Positions 35,742 to 45,490 of a stretch of 64,000 bases of DNA are shown in pieces (position 1 is the stretch's first letter; each line of letters starts with the position of its first letter). The notes beneath the pieces are model-generated. The model was not told the origin of the DNA, made no database searches, and saw only the letters and a list, made by a program, of their open reading frames with translations. The stretch spans positions 1 through 64,000 of the forward strand of contig CAYVTD010000012.1 of NCBI GenBank assembly GCA_964454445.1, given 5' to 3'. The position numbers and the translations under genes were made by a program. Source of the stretch: CAYVTD01 sp964454445 (GTDB taxonomy: Bacteria; Bacteroidota; Ignavibacteria; Kapaibacteriales; UBA2268).

Positions 35742-36632
35742 ATGAAAACTTTAGCAGAATCTGAAAACTATCTTGCAATTCCAGAGGAGAACTCCAATCT
35801 TCAAAATTCAAAAATAGTTTTATTATCAGCTCCCTACGAAGAGACCACAAGCTACGGAGGAGGCTGCGCCTACGGTCCAGAAGCAATAATTGCGGCTTCG
35901 GCTTACGTCGAGTTTTTTGACGACGAATTTGAACGCGAGCTATGCTTTGAAAAAGGTATCGCAACCTTGGAAGCTCTCGATTTCACAGGGCGAATCGACA
36001 AAGAAGCCCTGCAATTAATCGAGAAACAATGTACTGAACTCCTCGAAATGGATAAATTCGTTGTTACCCTTGGAGGCGAGCATACCATATCTTTTGCAAC
36101 TATAGCCGCACATTATAAAAAGTATCCCGAAATGTCCTTGCTCCATTTCGATGCCCATTCTGACCTCCGTCAGGAATATTTAGATAACAAATATTCTCAT
36201 GCTTGCGTTATGGCAAGAGTGTGCGAATTTTTCCCACCACAACGGATAACCCAAGTTGGCATCAGGGCGCTTTGCAAAGAAGAACATTCCTTCATCAAAA
36301 TGCATCATATCAGCACCTTTTATGCATCTGCCATTAGAAAAGGCATATATGGAAGCAACTGGCAAGGACAAATTGCCGAAACACTCTCGGATACTATCTA
36401 TGTTAGTTTTGATATTGACTTCTTTGATCCATCTTTAATTCCTGCAACGGGAACCCCCGAACCAGACGGTTTCTTTTATAGCGAAACGATAGATGTCTTT
36501 AGAGAAATTAAGCGTTTAGGAAAGAAAATAATTGGATTTGACCTCGTCGAGCTTGCACCCATAGCCGATTTACACCACTGCAACCTTACCGCTGCCCGAT
36601 TGGCTTATAAATTAATGAACTTCGCGTTTTAA
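35742..36632 (+). CDS. speB: Agmatinase / ureohydrolase family protein
   Basis: Binuclear manganese hydrolase of about 296 residues, cleaving agmatine to putrescine and urea. Metal ligands are visible in GGEHTIS, LHFDAHSDLR (Asp-Ala-His-x-Asp) and SFDIDFFDPSLIPATGTPEPDG. The longer frame from 35577 overlaps panC and encodes unrelated residues. The ATG at 35742 gives the standard N-terminus before LSAPYEETTSYGGGCAYGPEAI. Together with the arginine decarboxylase at 37732 it completes a two-step route from arginine to putrescine; the two genes are separated only by hslO on the other strand. Confidence 0.93.
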   Translation: MKTLAESENYLAIPEENSNLQNSKIVLLSAPYEETTSYGGGCAYGPEAIIAASAYVEFFDDEFERELCFEKGIATLEALDFTGRIDKEALQLIEKQCTELLEMDKFVVTLGGEHTISFATIAAHYKKYPEMSLLHFDAHSDLRQEYLDNKYSHACVMARVCEFFPPQRITQVGIRALCKEEHSFIKMHHISTFYASAIRKGIYGSNWQGQIAETLSDTIYVSFDIDFFDPSLIPATGTPEPDGFFYSETIDVFREIKRLGKKIIGFDLVELAPIADLHHCNLTAARLAYKLMNFAF

Positions 36633-36727
36633 ATTGAGCAATGAAAATTTAATATTTACTTTTTTTAAAGTATTTCTCATTATTATTTGAATAGATTACT
36701 ATCAAGGTTAAAATAAAATAATTATAT

Positions 36728-37633
36728 TTAATTTGAAACAGCTTTTTTTTCGATTAGGAGCTTATCGAAATCTTCTTCATCAATATAGTATTTTGCATTG
36801 CAATACTGGCAAATCAATTCATTTTGCTTCATCTCTTTCATATCTTTGATTTCTTCATAACTTAAAGTCAGTAGTTTATCAAGAAATCCATCTTTTGAGC
36901 ATCGGCAAAAGAAATCGACAGGAATAACTCTCAAAACATCGAATTCTTTATTGATTATCTTTGCAATAATTTCTTCAGGTCGGGTTGCCTCTTCGTAAAG
37001 CTTTGTAAGTTTTTGGTAGCTTTTCAGATCATTCATAATGGCATTTATTTCACTAATAGTTGCTCCCGGCATAGCTTGCACCAAAAAACCGGCAGATTCT
37101 GTTATGAAGCCATTTTCATTGAAATCGACATCGAGAATAACTGCCGTTGGGATCTGCTCGGATCGTGAGAAAAAACCAGCAATGTCGGTCTGAATATCAG
37201 TTTTTTGCAATGGAATTATGCTCGTTATTGGCTCTGGTCTGTCGTACATTATCTTAGTAACTCGCAGGGTGCCTTCCCCAAGATAATCAGAGCTTGATGG
37301 CAGGGACAGATTTACTTCATTCGTATATCTTGCAAATCCTCTGATTTCGCCAGTTTGAATCGCTTCTGCGAATATCTTTTGCAGCGAACCATCGCCTTCG
37401 ATATCGATAATAATTCGCTCTTCGCCTTTTAATAAAGAAGCCATCATCATAGCAGCCCCCATTGTTTTAGCAAGAAAAACGGCTGGTATTAAAGAAAGAT
37501 TGTGCCTTTTCTGGGCTGTTTTTGCGGTAGATGTATTTCGTATGGAAATAATTCTAAATTTTCCGTCTTTTGTTAAAGCTCTGACCGAGCGATCTCTTTC
37601 CCGGAGTGCTTTTTTTTTCTGCTCTAAGTCCAT
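36728..37633 (-). CDS. hslO: Hsp33 redox-regulated chaperone
   Basis: Cytoplasmic holdase of 301 residues, activated by oxidation and unfolding. The C-terminal zinc site is intact: Cys243 and Cys245 in FFCRCSKDG, and Cys275 and Cys278 in LICQYCNAKY, the CxC ... CxxC arrangement. Other family marks are GEERIIIDIEGDGSLQKIFAEA and ESAGFLVQAMPGA. It converges on speB and diverges from speA. No other stress gene is next to it. Confidence 0.95.
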   Translation of the reverse strand: MDLEQKKKALRERDRSVRALTKDGKFRIISIRNTSTAKTAQKRHNLSLIPAVFLAKTMGAAMMMASLLKGEERIIIDIEGDGSLQKIFAEAIQTGEIRGFARYTNEVNLSLPSSSDYLGEGTLRVTKIMYDRPEPITSIIPLQKTDIQTDIAGFFSRSEQIPTAVILDVDFNENGFITESAGFLVQAMPGATISEINAIMNDLKSYQKLTKLYEEATRPEEIIAKIINKEFDVLRVIPVDFFCRCSKDGFLDKLLTLSYEEIKDMKEMKQNELICQYCNAKYYIDEEDFDKLLIEKKAVSN

Positions 37634-37669
37634 TTTATCCGATTTTTTAAATTAAACTGTGCTATTAAC

Positions 37670-37700
37670 GTTGAAATATGCAGAATATTATTTATTTTTG
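37670..37700 (+). promoter_or_regulatory. Bacteroidota-type promoter of speA
   Basis: GTTG at 37670-37673, 19 bases, then TATTTTTG at 37693-37700. This fits TTTG-N19-TAnnTTTG with one mismatch. Transcription would begin near 37707, downstream of the ATG at 37678 and upstream of the ATG at 37732, and so supports the latter as the speA start. Confidence 0.65.
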
Positions 37701-37731
37701 CATTTTTGAAACTATAAATCGGACAAGATAC

Positions 37732-39624
37732 ATGAGAAAATGGCGTATTGAAGATTCTGTCGAGTTATACAATGTAAAAGGCTGGGGCATAGATTATTTC
37801 GATATAAACGAAAAAGGCAGCGTAACGGTAACACCTAAAGCAGGAATGCCTGGCATCGATTTAAAAGAGTTGCTCGACGAATTGCATATTCGCGATGTCT
37901 CAATGCCTGTTTTATTGCGCTTTCCAGATATACTTGGCGACAGAATCGCCGGCATCAACGATTGCTTTGAAAAGGCATCGGAAGAATTTGGTTTCAAGGG
38001 CAAATTTTATAGTGTATATCCTATAAAAGTCAATCAAGTAAGACCTGTTGTCGAAGAACTGATGAGCTATGGCGATCAATACAACATCGGTCTCGAAGCA
38101 GGCTCGAAGCCCGAATTGCACGCAGTTCTTGCGATTATGAATAATCCTGATGCCTTAATTATTTGCAATGGTTACAAAGATGAAGATTTCATCGAACTTG
38201 CCTTGCTTGCTCAAAAAATGGGTCGCAAGGTTTATATAGTTGTTGAAAAATTGAACGAATTGAAGCTAATAATCAAACTCGCAAAAAAGCATAAAATAAG
38301 ACCAAACATTGGTATAAGAATCAAACTTGCAAGCTCGGGCAGCGGGAAATGGGAAGAATCGGGCGGCGACCAAAGCAAATTTGGTCTGATGGCTAGCGAA
38401 TTGCTCGAGGCAATCAGTATTGCAAAAGACCATAATGTATTAGATTGCATTAAATTAATCCATTTCCACCTCGGCAGTCAAATAACAAAAATACGCAAGA
38501 TCAAGAATGCCTTGCGAGAAGCAGCTCAATTTTACGTTCAAATGTGGAAAATGGGCTGTCAAGTAGAGTTTGTCGATGTTGGCGGCGGGCTTGGTATTGA
38601 TTACGATGGCTCGAGGGCTTCTGCGTCGAGTTCGAGCGTGAATTATTCAATTCAAGAATATGTAAATGATTCGATTTTTATGTTTCAAGATGCCAGTGAT
38701 AAAAACGACTTGCCTCATCCCAACGTTATTGCCGAATCGGGCAGGGCATTGACGGCGCACCACTCTGTTTTGGTGTTCAATGTTCTCGAGAAAACATCAT
38801 TGCCCATCTGGAGAAACGATTTTAAAATTGATGATAATATGAATGAACTTGTTGTCGAGTTGCGCGATATTCATTCTCTCATTTCAACAACTACTTTACT
38901 CGAATCATGGCATGATGCTCTTCAAATACGCGAAGAGGTTCTCGATCTCTTCAGTTTGGGAATGCTCGACTTGGAAACTCGCGCCCTTGCCGAACAGCTA
39001 TTTTGGACAATAGCCCGGGAAGTCTATCATCTATCAGTCGATATAAAGCATCAACCCGACGAAATACGCCAATTTGCAAAGAAACTGACGGATAAGTATT
39101 TCTGTAACTTTTCTTTGTTTCAATCACTTCCAGATTCTTGGGCAATTGACCAGGTCTTTCCGATAATGCCTATCCACCGATTAAACGAAAAACCAGAGCA
39201 TCCTGCTTCCATTCAAGACATTACCTGCGATTCTGATGGTAAAATTGATAGATTCATTGGTTTTGGCGATGATGCTAACCGCATAATGTTACACAGCTTA
39301 AGAGATGACGAACCATATTATCTCGGTGTGTTTCTTGTAGGCGCATATCAAGAAATTCTCGGCGACCTCCACAACCTTTTTGGAGATACCAATGCCGTGC
39401 ATGTTACTGTTAACAACAATGGTTACGAAATAAAGAAGATTATTGATGGCGAAACAGTCGATGAGGTCTTGGGCTATGTGCAATACAACTCAAAATCGAT
39501 GGTGCGTAGTGTCGAAAAATGGGTCGCTTCATCGATGAAAGAAGGAAAGATTTCGTCTAAAGAAGGCAAAGAGTTTCTTGACAACTATCGTTCGGGGCTG
39601 TTCGGTTATACTTATTTGGTTTAA
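37732..39624 (+). CDS. speA: Biosynthetic arginine decarboxylase
   Basis: PLP enzyme of 630 residues that decarboxylates arginine to agmatine. It begins MRKWRIEDSVELYNVKGWGIDYFDI, the standard SpeA N-terminus. The PLP-binding lysine lies in FYSVYPIKVNQVRPVVEEL; other marks are GLEAGSKPEL, HFHLGSQI, VDVGGGLGIDYDGS, and NVIAESGRALTAHHS. Length and content match the family. An in-frame ATG at 37678 would add 18 residues but lies upstream of the likely transcription start. Its product feeds SpeB (35742) to yield putrescine. Confidence 0.95.
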   Translation: MRKWRIEDSVELYNVKGWGIDYFDINEKGSVTVTPKAGMPGIDLKELLDELHIRDVSMPVLLRFPDILGDRIAGINDCFEKASEEFGFKGKFYSVYPIKVNQVRPVVEELMSYGDQYNIGLEAGSKPELHAVLAIMNNPDALIICNGYKDEDFIELALLAQKMGRKVYIVVEKLNELKLIIKLAKKHKIRPNIGIRIKLASSGSGKWEESGGDQSKFGLMASELLEAISIAKDHNVLDCIKLIHFHLGSQITKIRKIKNALREAAQFYVQMWKMGCQVEFVDVGGGLGIDYDGSRASASSSSVNYSIQEYVNDSIFMFQDASDKNDLPHPNVIAESGRALTAHHSVLVFNVLEKTSLPIWRNDFKIDDNMNELVVELRDIHSLISTTTLLESWHDALQIREEVLDLFSLGMLDLETRALAEQLFWTIAREVYHLSVDIKHQPDEIRQFAKKLTDKYFCNFSLFQSLPDSWAIDQVFPIMPIHRLNEKPEHPASIQDITCDSDGKIDRFIGFGDDANRIMLHSLRDDEPYYLGVFLVGAYQEILGDLHNLFGDTNAVHVTVNNNGYEIKKIIDGETVDEVLGYVQYNSKSMVRSVEKWVASSMKEGKISSKEGKEFLDNYRSGLFGYTYLV

Positions 39625-39655
39625 ATCTTAGTAAGGAACTTTTTTAGGTTGATAT

Positions 39656-41125
39656 TTAGTTTTTACCTGAATATAAAGGCTTATTCGCTTGAAAATCATA
39701 CAAGGACAAACGACGTATCCTAAAATATGAAATCCAGTAATTTTGAAGTGTATAAATGTAAGATTGCATTGCCGCATCTTTTTCATTTTGAGCAATAAAG
39801 AGCGAATTCATATCAATTTTCCCAATTATATACCTGTTTTTCGCCACATCAAATCTGCGTGCAGCTATTGTATCTGCCCTTGCCGCAACTGCTACTTGTT
39901 TCTGAAGTTGCTTGAAGCGTAAAATCTGATATTTAACCTCTAAATCGAACTCATATTTTGACTTTTCAACCGAAGTAAGCACTCTTTCGCTGTTAGCCAA
40001 AGCAGCTTCGTATTCTGCAGAGCCTTTTCCCCATTGCACGATAGGCACAGTAAAACTTAAATTAAGCGATTCTTGATCAAGCAAGTCTTTATAGACCTTT
40101 GGCAAATTGCCTGCACTCTGGTTGTATCCGATACTAGCGTTAATCGTAGCCCCAAAACTGTTTATTCTCTCGGTTCGTTTTAGCTCACGCTCGGCACGCA
40201 ACTTTTGCAATTCAAAATCGATTCTATCGGAACGATTTTGCAAAGCCATTTCTAATGCTTTTTCGGCAGAAACTTCAAAATCAGGGAGTTCGAAAGGTGG
40301 CAGAAAAGTAAACTCTTCCGTGCCTTCGAAGCCCATGGTTTTCAATAGATCTTCCGAAGCCCGACTATAATCGAGCATAGCGTTTTCAAGTTCAATTTTT
40401 TTATTGCTCAGGGCAAGTTCGCTTTGTAGTAAGTCATTTTCAGCTATTGTCCCTACCTGAAAGCGTCCCTGAGCAAGCTGATAAAGTGTATCGTTGACTG
40501 CTACATTCTTGAGGGCATTTTCCACTTGCATTTGTTTGATATACAAGTCGAAAAATTTTGTTGTTACTTCAATGGAAATGTCCTCGAGCCCTTCTACCAA
40601 TTGCCTGTCTGCCATTTCATAATTAAGTTCGTTTTCTTTACTGTCCCAAGGATATGGATTGAAACGAAATATTGGTTGAGATATACTCAAATTGATTGGC
40701 GTCGAGCGCCATAGCATACTTTCGTTTGTTTCCAGAATATCGATACGGGATACACCCGAACTTAAACTGATTTCTCCACCTGTTAAGGGAATACTCTGTG
40801 TTAAATTAAGATTGAGATAGCTCGAGAGCTGACTTTGAGGAAAAAATAAATCATTGCCATTAATTGGAAAAGTACGGATAGTGCGAGTAAGCCCCGGAGC
40901 GGATCCGCTTAAACTTAATTGAGGATAATATCCTGAGCGAAATGCCCTGTAATTCTCTTTTTTTTGCTTATAAATATTATTTAACATTTTCGCTGAATAA
41001 CCGCGATCCTTCGCTATTTCAATACATTGCCAGAGTGTCAATGTTTGTTGTGCATTTGTTTTCGCAATAAACAACAAGACAAAGAACAGAAGGCAAATAG
41101 TAATCTTTAAAAATTTTAAGTTCAT
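39656..41125 (-). CDS. TolC family outer-membrane efflux protein
   Basis: Outer-membrane channel of about 489 residues. A signal peptide (MNLKFLKITICLLFFVLLFIAKTNA) precedes QTLTLWQCIEIAKDRGYSAK, the standard TolC opening. Long helices with the usual internal repeat cover the rest (EVTTKFFDLYIKQMQVENALKN ... LAQGRFQVGTIAENDLLQSELALS). The start is the ATG at 41125, with an AAGGA/AGG ribosome site; the longer frame from 41164 only adds residues before the signal peptide. It is the last gene of the operon with the permease and adaptor, so the three form a tripartite efflux system. Confidence 0.92.
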   Translation of the reverse strand: MNLKFLKITICLLFFVLLFIAKTNAQQTLTLWQCIEIAKDRGYSAKMLNNIYKQKKENYRAFRSGYYPQLSLSGSAPGLTRTIRTFPINGNDLFFPQSQLSSYLNLNLTQSIPLTGGEISLSSGVSRIDILETNESMLWRSTPINLSISQPIFRFNPYPWDSKENELNYEMADRQLVEGLEDISIEVTTKFFDLYIKQMQVENALKNVAVNDTLYQLAQGRFQVGTIAENDLLQSELALSNKKIELENAMLDYSRASEDLLKTMGFEGTEEFTFLPPFELPDFEVSAEKALEMALQNRSDRIDFELQKLRAERELKRTERINSFGATINASIGYNQSAGNLPKVYKDLLDQESLNLSFTVPIVQWGKGSAEYEAALANSERVLTSVEKSKYEFDLEVKYQILRFKQLQKQVAVAARADTIAARRFDVAKNRYIIGKIDMNSLFIAQNEKDAAMQSYIYTLQNYWISYFRIRRLSLYDFQANKPLYSGKN

Positions 41126-41156
41126 ATCCTTTCCTTGAGTTTTTATCATCTCATCA

Positions 41157-42503
41157 TTACTCATATCTCAAAGATTCTATTGGATTTTGCTCTGCAGCTC
41201 TTTTTGCGGGCATTATTCCAAAAATTATCCCGATTGTTATCGAAACAAAAAAAGAAATTGCGATGGAATACCAAGTTACAATAGTCGGTATCTCAGTAAT
41301 CGATTCGATAACATAACTAGCCGCAATTCCCAATGCTATTCCAATCAGACCACCCGTCAAACTGATAGCAACCGCTTCACTAAGAAATTGCATCAGCACA
41401 TCTTTTTTCTTTGCTCCTATCGCAAGCCGAATGCCTATTTCCTTTGTCCGCTCCATCACCGAAGCGAGCATAATATTCATAATGCCAATACCACCAACAA
41501 TCAATGAAATAGATGCTATCGTCCCCAACACCATATTGAAAATTTCCCTTGTTTGCTTTTCTTGCTGCAATAGTAATTCGGGCACTATTATTTCATAATC
41601 CAAAGCTTTATTATGCCTCCTGAAAAGCAATCGACTGATAACTTCAGCAGTTGGCATCATATATTTTGTACTTGTTAGAGTAACAGTCAATTTGTCGAGC
41701 TGGTTGGTATTTGTTTCCTCTTGGGAAGAAAACATATTTGGAGCTTTTATATCTCTTTGCGTAATAAGCCCTCTATTAATATATCTTATCAGCATGCTCG
41801 AAGCAGGGATATATACATCTAAATTAACATCACGGACGCCCAAAGATTTGATATTATCTTCAGAAATCCGTGAATCTTTCATCACACCAATAACTTTTAG
41901 CCACTGATTGCCACATTTTATTTGCTTACCAATTGCCTCCTCCGACGAAAAAAGCCGCGATTTCACACTGGAGCCAATGACACAAACAGGCTCGTTTAAT
42001 CTATCATAAGTCTCTGTAAAAAATCTGCCTGCTATCAATTCGAAATCCTTGATTTTAAAAAACGAACTCGAAACGCCAACCAGCTTGATTTTCTGGCGAA
42101 ATCCCTTGTGAATTGCATAAGTTTCCATTATTATTTCAGGAGTTACATAATCAACATTTGGGACATTGTTCATAATGCTAATTGCGTCGGCTATTGAGAG
42201 CCCTGGTGAAAATCTTTTCTTTTTTGGGGTTTCTACCTGGGAATTTTCACCTGTTCCAGTTGTTTCTTTTTCCTGCTGACTTTGCATTTTTTCATCGCTT
42301 AAAGCCTGTATAATAATATTATTAGCGCCAAGAAGCTTCATTTTCTCAAGAATTTTTTGCTGGGCGCCACGCCCAATGGCAAGCATAGCTATCACGGAAG
42401 CAACGCCAAAAATAATGCCGAGCGAGGTTAGCACAGCCCTCAATTTGTTCGTACTCATTGCCTCCAAGGCAATGGCAAAGTTGCTTAAAAATGAATTATA
42501 CAT
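41157..42503 (-). CDS. MacB/FtsX-type ABC transporter permease
   Basis: Inner-membrane protein of 448 residues with MacB topology. One helix lies at about 22-44 (RAVLTSLGIIFGVASVIAMLAIGRGAQ). A MacB_PCD periplasmic domain follows to about 315, then three C-terminal helices (GTIASISLIVGGIGIMNIMLASVMERTKEIGIRLAIGAKKKDVL ... LTGGLIGIALGIAASY). The periplasmic domain contains an unusual Lys/Gln-rich insertion (about 72-98). No nucleotide-binding domain is fused or encoded next to it. It lies 3 bp from the adaptor gene. Confidence 0.92.
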   Translation of the reverse strand: MYNSFLSNFAIALEAMSTNKLRAVLTSLGIIFGVASVIAMLAIGRGAQQKILEKMKLLGANNIIIQALSDEKMQSQQEKETTGTGENSQVETPKKKRFSPGLSIADAISIMNNVPNVDYVTPEIIMETYAIHKGFRQKIKLVGVSSSFFKIKDFELIAGRFFTETYDRLNEPVCVIGSSVKSRLFSSEEAIGKQIKCGNQWLKVIGVMKDSRISEDNIKSLGVRDVNLDVYIPASSMLIRYINRGLITQRDIKAPNMFSSQEETNTNQLDKLTVTLTSTKYMMPTAEVISRLLFRRHNKALDYEIIVPELLLQQEKQTREIFNMVLGTIASISLIVGGIGIMNIMLASVMERTKEIGIRLAIGAKKKDVLMQFLSEAVAISLTGGLIGIALGIAASYVIESITEIPTIVTWYSIAISFFVSITIGIIFGIMPAKRAAEQNPIESLRYE

Positions 42504-42506
42504 ATC

Positions 42507-43757
42507 CTATTGGTTTTTCCTGACAGCACTTTGCACTTCCGATTTAAATTCAGCGGGAACCGACAAATAAATCTCGTCGTCCTTTTTTAATCCCTTTTTG
42601 ATGATCGCCTCATTGTCATTGACTAAACCGAGTTTCACAATCTGTTTCACAGGCGAACCATTTACAGATTTATAGACAAAAGTCGTATCGTTCGAGCTAT
42701 GAATACACTCCAAAGGCACAAAAATGGAGTTGTCGATAGTTGCTGTTTTTATTTCATTACTCGTAGTCATTGCTGGTCGAAGCATTGTACCTGACTCCAA
42801 GACAGTAATCACGACCTCAAACACTTTGGAATCGGAATTTCGCCTCTGTTCGCCAATATTTGCAACACTTTTCACAATTCCACTCAATTTTTTTGCAGGA
42901 TCTGCATCCAACGCAATTTTCACCTTCTGACCTGTCTTCAACTTTTGAATATCAGTTTCATTCACATAAGTTACTGACTCCATTTCAGTTAAATCAGGTA
43001 GTTCAGCCACTGTTGGGTTCCATGCTGCAACTGTGCTGCCAACTGTTATTTTTCTGCCGTCCCATTCTCGTGAATATATTACCATCCCGGCAGCAGGCGC
43101 TTTAATAGTAAACTCAGACATTATACTCATCAATTTCGATAATTTTTTCAACTTTTTTGACAAATCTGTATTGATAATTGAAATATCCGTTAATGCCTTT
43201 TGCACTTTTGTTTCATAATTATTTACAGCCTGCTTATAAGCTCTTTCCGCCTTTTCATAGTTCATTTCTGCTTGCCTTTTTGTTGCAGGCGGTTCATATT
43301 TTGATTGTTCAATAAGCAATTTCTGCTCTTCCATGCTATATCGATAATTTTCAATTTCGTTGCGAGCCTGTGTAAGTGTCAAAGTGCTATCTAGCTTGCT
43401 TTGCAAAAGCTTTGTTCGTTCCTGCTCGATGTTCAATTGTTCATCTTTAATCTTTGTCAATACGTCGGTTTTATCTAATTCTGCAACAAAAGCACCGCTA
43501 TCAACAACCGTCCCTTCTGGAATTAACTTCGATATTTTCATCTGATAAATCTCTATCGTCGTTGCTTGCATCGGACCTCGAATCTCGATTGAGTTTTTTG
43601 CGCGAAGTTCGCCAGAGGTCGTTACAGTTACATTGAACTTGCCATAACTTGGCTTTATAATTATATCAGCGCTTTCTTCCTTATTAAAATACAAGAACTT
43701 AACTGCGATTGCCAGAGCAATGACAATAATCAGCGCAACAATAATTCTAATCTTCAT
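42507..43757 (-). CDS. HlyD/MacA-type periplasmic adaptor protein
   Basis: Membrane-fusion protein of 416 residues. One N-terminal membrane anchor (IIVALIIVIALAIAVKFLYF) is followed by a lipoyl-like half, a long coiled-coil hairpin (about 95-215), the second lipoyl half (IKAPAAGMVIYSREWDGRKITVGSTV) and beta-barrel and membrane-proximal domains. It links the MacB-type permease to TolC. It is first in the operon and probably co-translated with the permease gene 3 bp away. Confidence 0.92.
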   Translation of the reverse strand: MKIRIIVALIIVIALAIAVKFLYFNKEESADIIIKPSYGKFNVTVTTSGELRAKNSIEIRGPMQATTIEIYQMKISKLIPEGTVVDSGAFVAELDKTDVLTKIKDEQLNIEQERTKLLQSKLDSTLTLTQARNEIENYRYSMEEQKLLIEQSKYEPPATKRQAEMNYEKAERAYKQAVNNYETKVQKALTDISIINTDLSKKLKKLSKLMSIMSEFTIKAPAAGMVIYSREWDGRKITVGSTVAAWNPTVAELPDLTEMESVTYVNETDIQKLKTGQKVKIALDADPAKKLSGIVKSVANIGEQRRNSDSKVFEVVITVLESGTMLRPAMTTSNEIKTATIDNSIFVPLECIHSSNDTTFVYKSVNGSPVKQIVKLGLVNDNEAIIKKGLKKDDEIYLSVPAEFKSEVQSAVRKNQ

Positions 43758-43928
43758 TTTTAAAAATCATTTTATTCATAATTCAAAATTTTTATTTGGA
43801 AATATACGATTTTTAATATGAATTGTTGCTGATCTTTTAAAAATTTGACAATAATCTATTGCTCTGAATTGTTAAAAAGAGAGTATCTTACTGTGGAATT
43901 ATTGATATTGGGATAATATCTCAGAAAT

Positions 43929-43955
43929 AAAAAAAAATCTCAGGGAGATTTTTTT
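43929..43955 (-). terminator. Intrinsic terminator for the yceI/porin operon
   Basis: AAATCTC-AGG-GAGATTT forms a tight hairpin whose A/T flanks extend the stem and give an unbroken T-run on the minus strand (and on the plus strand). It lies about 240 bases past the porin stop, the nearest minus-strand gene. It would also stop any transcript coming from the left. Confidence 0.75.
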
Positions 43956-44037
43956 AAAACAATCTAAATGTCTAAGAAATGAGATGCTTATAGAAGCGAA
44001 GTTCAACGATATGATCCTTTGATGTCTAAAAAAGACT

Positions 44038-44144
44038 GTCCCAAAAATGATAATTTTATTATTCAAAAACCGGGGTAGATTTTATAAATATTTATTTTTA
44101 AATAAGATAACTTATTTTAAAATAAAATTTCTCATAATTGGGAC
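44038..44144. repeat. 107-bp element with imperfect 29-bp inverted ends (possible MITE)
   Basis: Left end GTCCCAAAAATGATAA (44038-44053) and right end read in reverse GTCCCAATTATGAGAA match over most of about 29 bases, and both ends continue into TTTTATTnTT. The interior is AT-rich, with a second palindrome near 44101-44116. Ends beginning GTCCCAA occur on IS elements, so this may be a miniature element or IS relic. No target duplication or transposase fragment was found. A folded 3' UTR is the alternative. Confidence 0.4.
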
Positions 44145-44191
44145 TTTTCCCTTTGAAATAATTTAGAACAGACCGGATAATAATCGATTAA

Positions 44192-45436
44192 TTAAAATCC
44201 GATGGTAGCTTCGAGAGTAAATCCATTGAATTTAGCCCCGGCATATTTGCTTGTAGCGGCAAAATCTTCATAAGATTGAGTAACATAGTTTAATTTGGCA
44301 AGAATGTTTTCAGTGAGATACCAACCGGCTGCAGCTTGAATTCTATTAATGGTTACTTTATCATTAAGGGCGGCGGCATCATCTCCAGAAACGGAATTGT
44401 ATCTACCTCCTATATAAAATTGATCTCTATATCCAAATCTGTAAATCAATTCCGAAGCTATCTGCGACCAGCTAATGTTGTCGTCTGATGAAGTCTCAAA
44501 AGTTGAGAAAAGCTCGAATCCTTGGTATTTTAAAAGATTATTGAATTGGATGGCAGTAATTCTCTTTTTAAAGGCAGGAGCGTATCTACCAGCACGAAAA
44601 TCGGCGGCGGCTCCTTTTTCTTGGATAACACTGTAAAAACGAGAGCCTGTCCTATCGCCACTATATAAATTAATGCCACTTGCTTGTGCTGTATGATAAA
44701 GAGAGCCGGTAATTCTCAAACGAAAATCATCTGTTAGTTGTTTATCATAACCAACTTTAGCAATGATAGCGGGGGTTGTGGACTCAGGATTAACGACATT
44801 CTGATTTAATTTTGCGTTCGAGAATCCAGCCATAGCGATAACACCAGAGCGAAAATAATATAATTCAGCCCCTACTTCAGTAACAAAAGCATCCATTATG
44901 TAATTGCCTACAAAAGCATTTCTAATGGCATTGCCGTTGTCAGAACGCCTGAAATGAGCATCACCATAGTTATTTTCCATTTGCCCTACTTTTATCCTGG
45001 CATATTTCATAAAATCAGACAAGAAACCCTCGGATATAAAATTGAGATTATCGATTTGCAGATACCCGCCTTTTACCCAAGTTTCATTGTGGTGGTTTGA
45101 TGCAAGGTAAAGCTCCATATTAAGCAAAACACCATCAGCAAGCTGTGCATCGATTGTCATATTAGCCGTAGGAAGGTTAAAATCACTTCCAAGCTTGATC
45201 AGATTATCTTTATCGTTGGAATGTGAGATTGCCTGCATTTGCAAAGCAAATGCACCACCTATTCTTACTTTTTTTCCTGTGTATTTGACATTATCGTTCT
45301 TTGGAGCTTCAAACATATTGACTGCTTCCTGTCCATTTGAGACGTGATTTTGAAGTTCGGCGAATTGAGAGAATGCTATGTTGCTTGCAAAAACGAAAGC
45401 AACGACAACTGCTAATTTAGCGGTAAATTTCGACAT
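44192..45436 (-). CDS. Outer-membrane porin-like beta-barrel protein
   Basis: The protein has 414 residues with a signal peptide (about 1-24, ending AFS). Mature protein shows alternating aromatic/polar beta strands throughout (VRIGGAFALQMQAIS, VLLNMELYLASNHHNETWVKGGYLQID, GAELYYFRSGVIAMAGFS) and ends FNGFTLEATIGF, with a terminal Phe. It resembles phosphate-selective porin O/P-type barrels in layout, but the substrate cannot be read. It is third in an operon with two YceI proteins behind a sigma-54-type promoter. A lipid or quinone-related role is possible from the YceI link. Confidence 0.7.
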   Translation of the reverse strand: MSKFTAKLAVVVAFVFASNIAFSQFAELQNHVSNGQEAVNMFEAPKNDNVKYTGKKVRIGGAFALQMQAISHSNDKDNLIKLGSDFNLPTANMTIDAQLADGVLLNMELYLASNHHNETWVKGGYLQIDNLNFISEGFLSDFMKYARIKVGQMENNYGDAHFRRSDNGNAIRNAFVGNYIMDAFVTEVGAELYYFRSGVIAMAGFSNAKLNQNVVNPESTTPAIIAKVGYDKQLTDDFRLRITGSLYHTAQASGINLYSGDRTGSRFYSVIQEKGAAADFRAGRYAPAFKKRITAIQFNNLLKYQGFELFSTFETSSDDNISWSQIASELIYRFGYRDQFYIGGRYNSVSGDDAAALNDKVTINRIQAAAGWYLTENILAKLNYVTQSYEDFAATSKYAGAKFNGFTLEATIGF

Positions 45437-45490
45437 ATTGATTTAACCTGTGTTAGTTAATAAAATTAATAAATGTATTTGAGATGTTTG

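Larger units (their letters stand above)
43758..44191. other. 434 bp intergenic region with a terminator and a 107-bp inverted-repeat element
   Basis: Lies upstream of the efflux operon and downstream of the porin gene, both minus-strand. It holds a strong hairpin terminator at 43929-43955 and an element with imperfect inverted ends at 44038-44144; both are listed separately. No ORF of convincing quality was seen. Confidence 0.7.
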
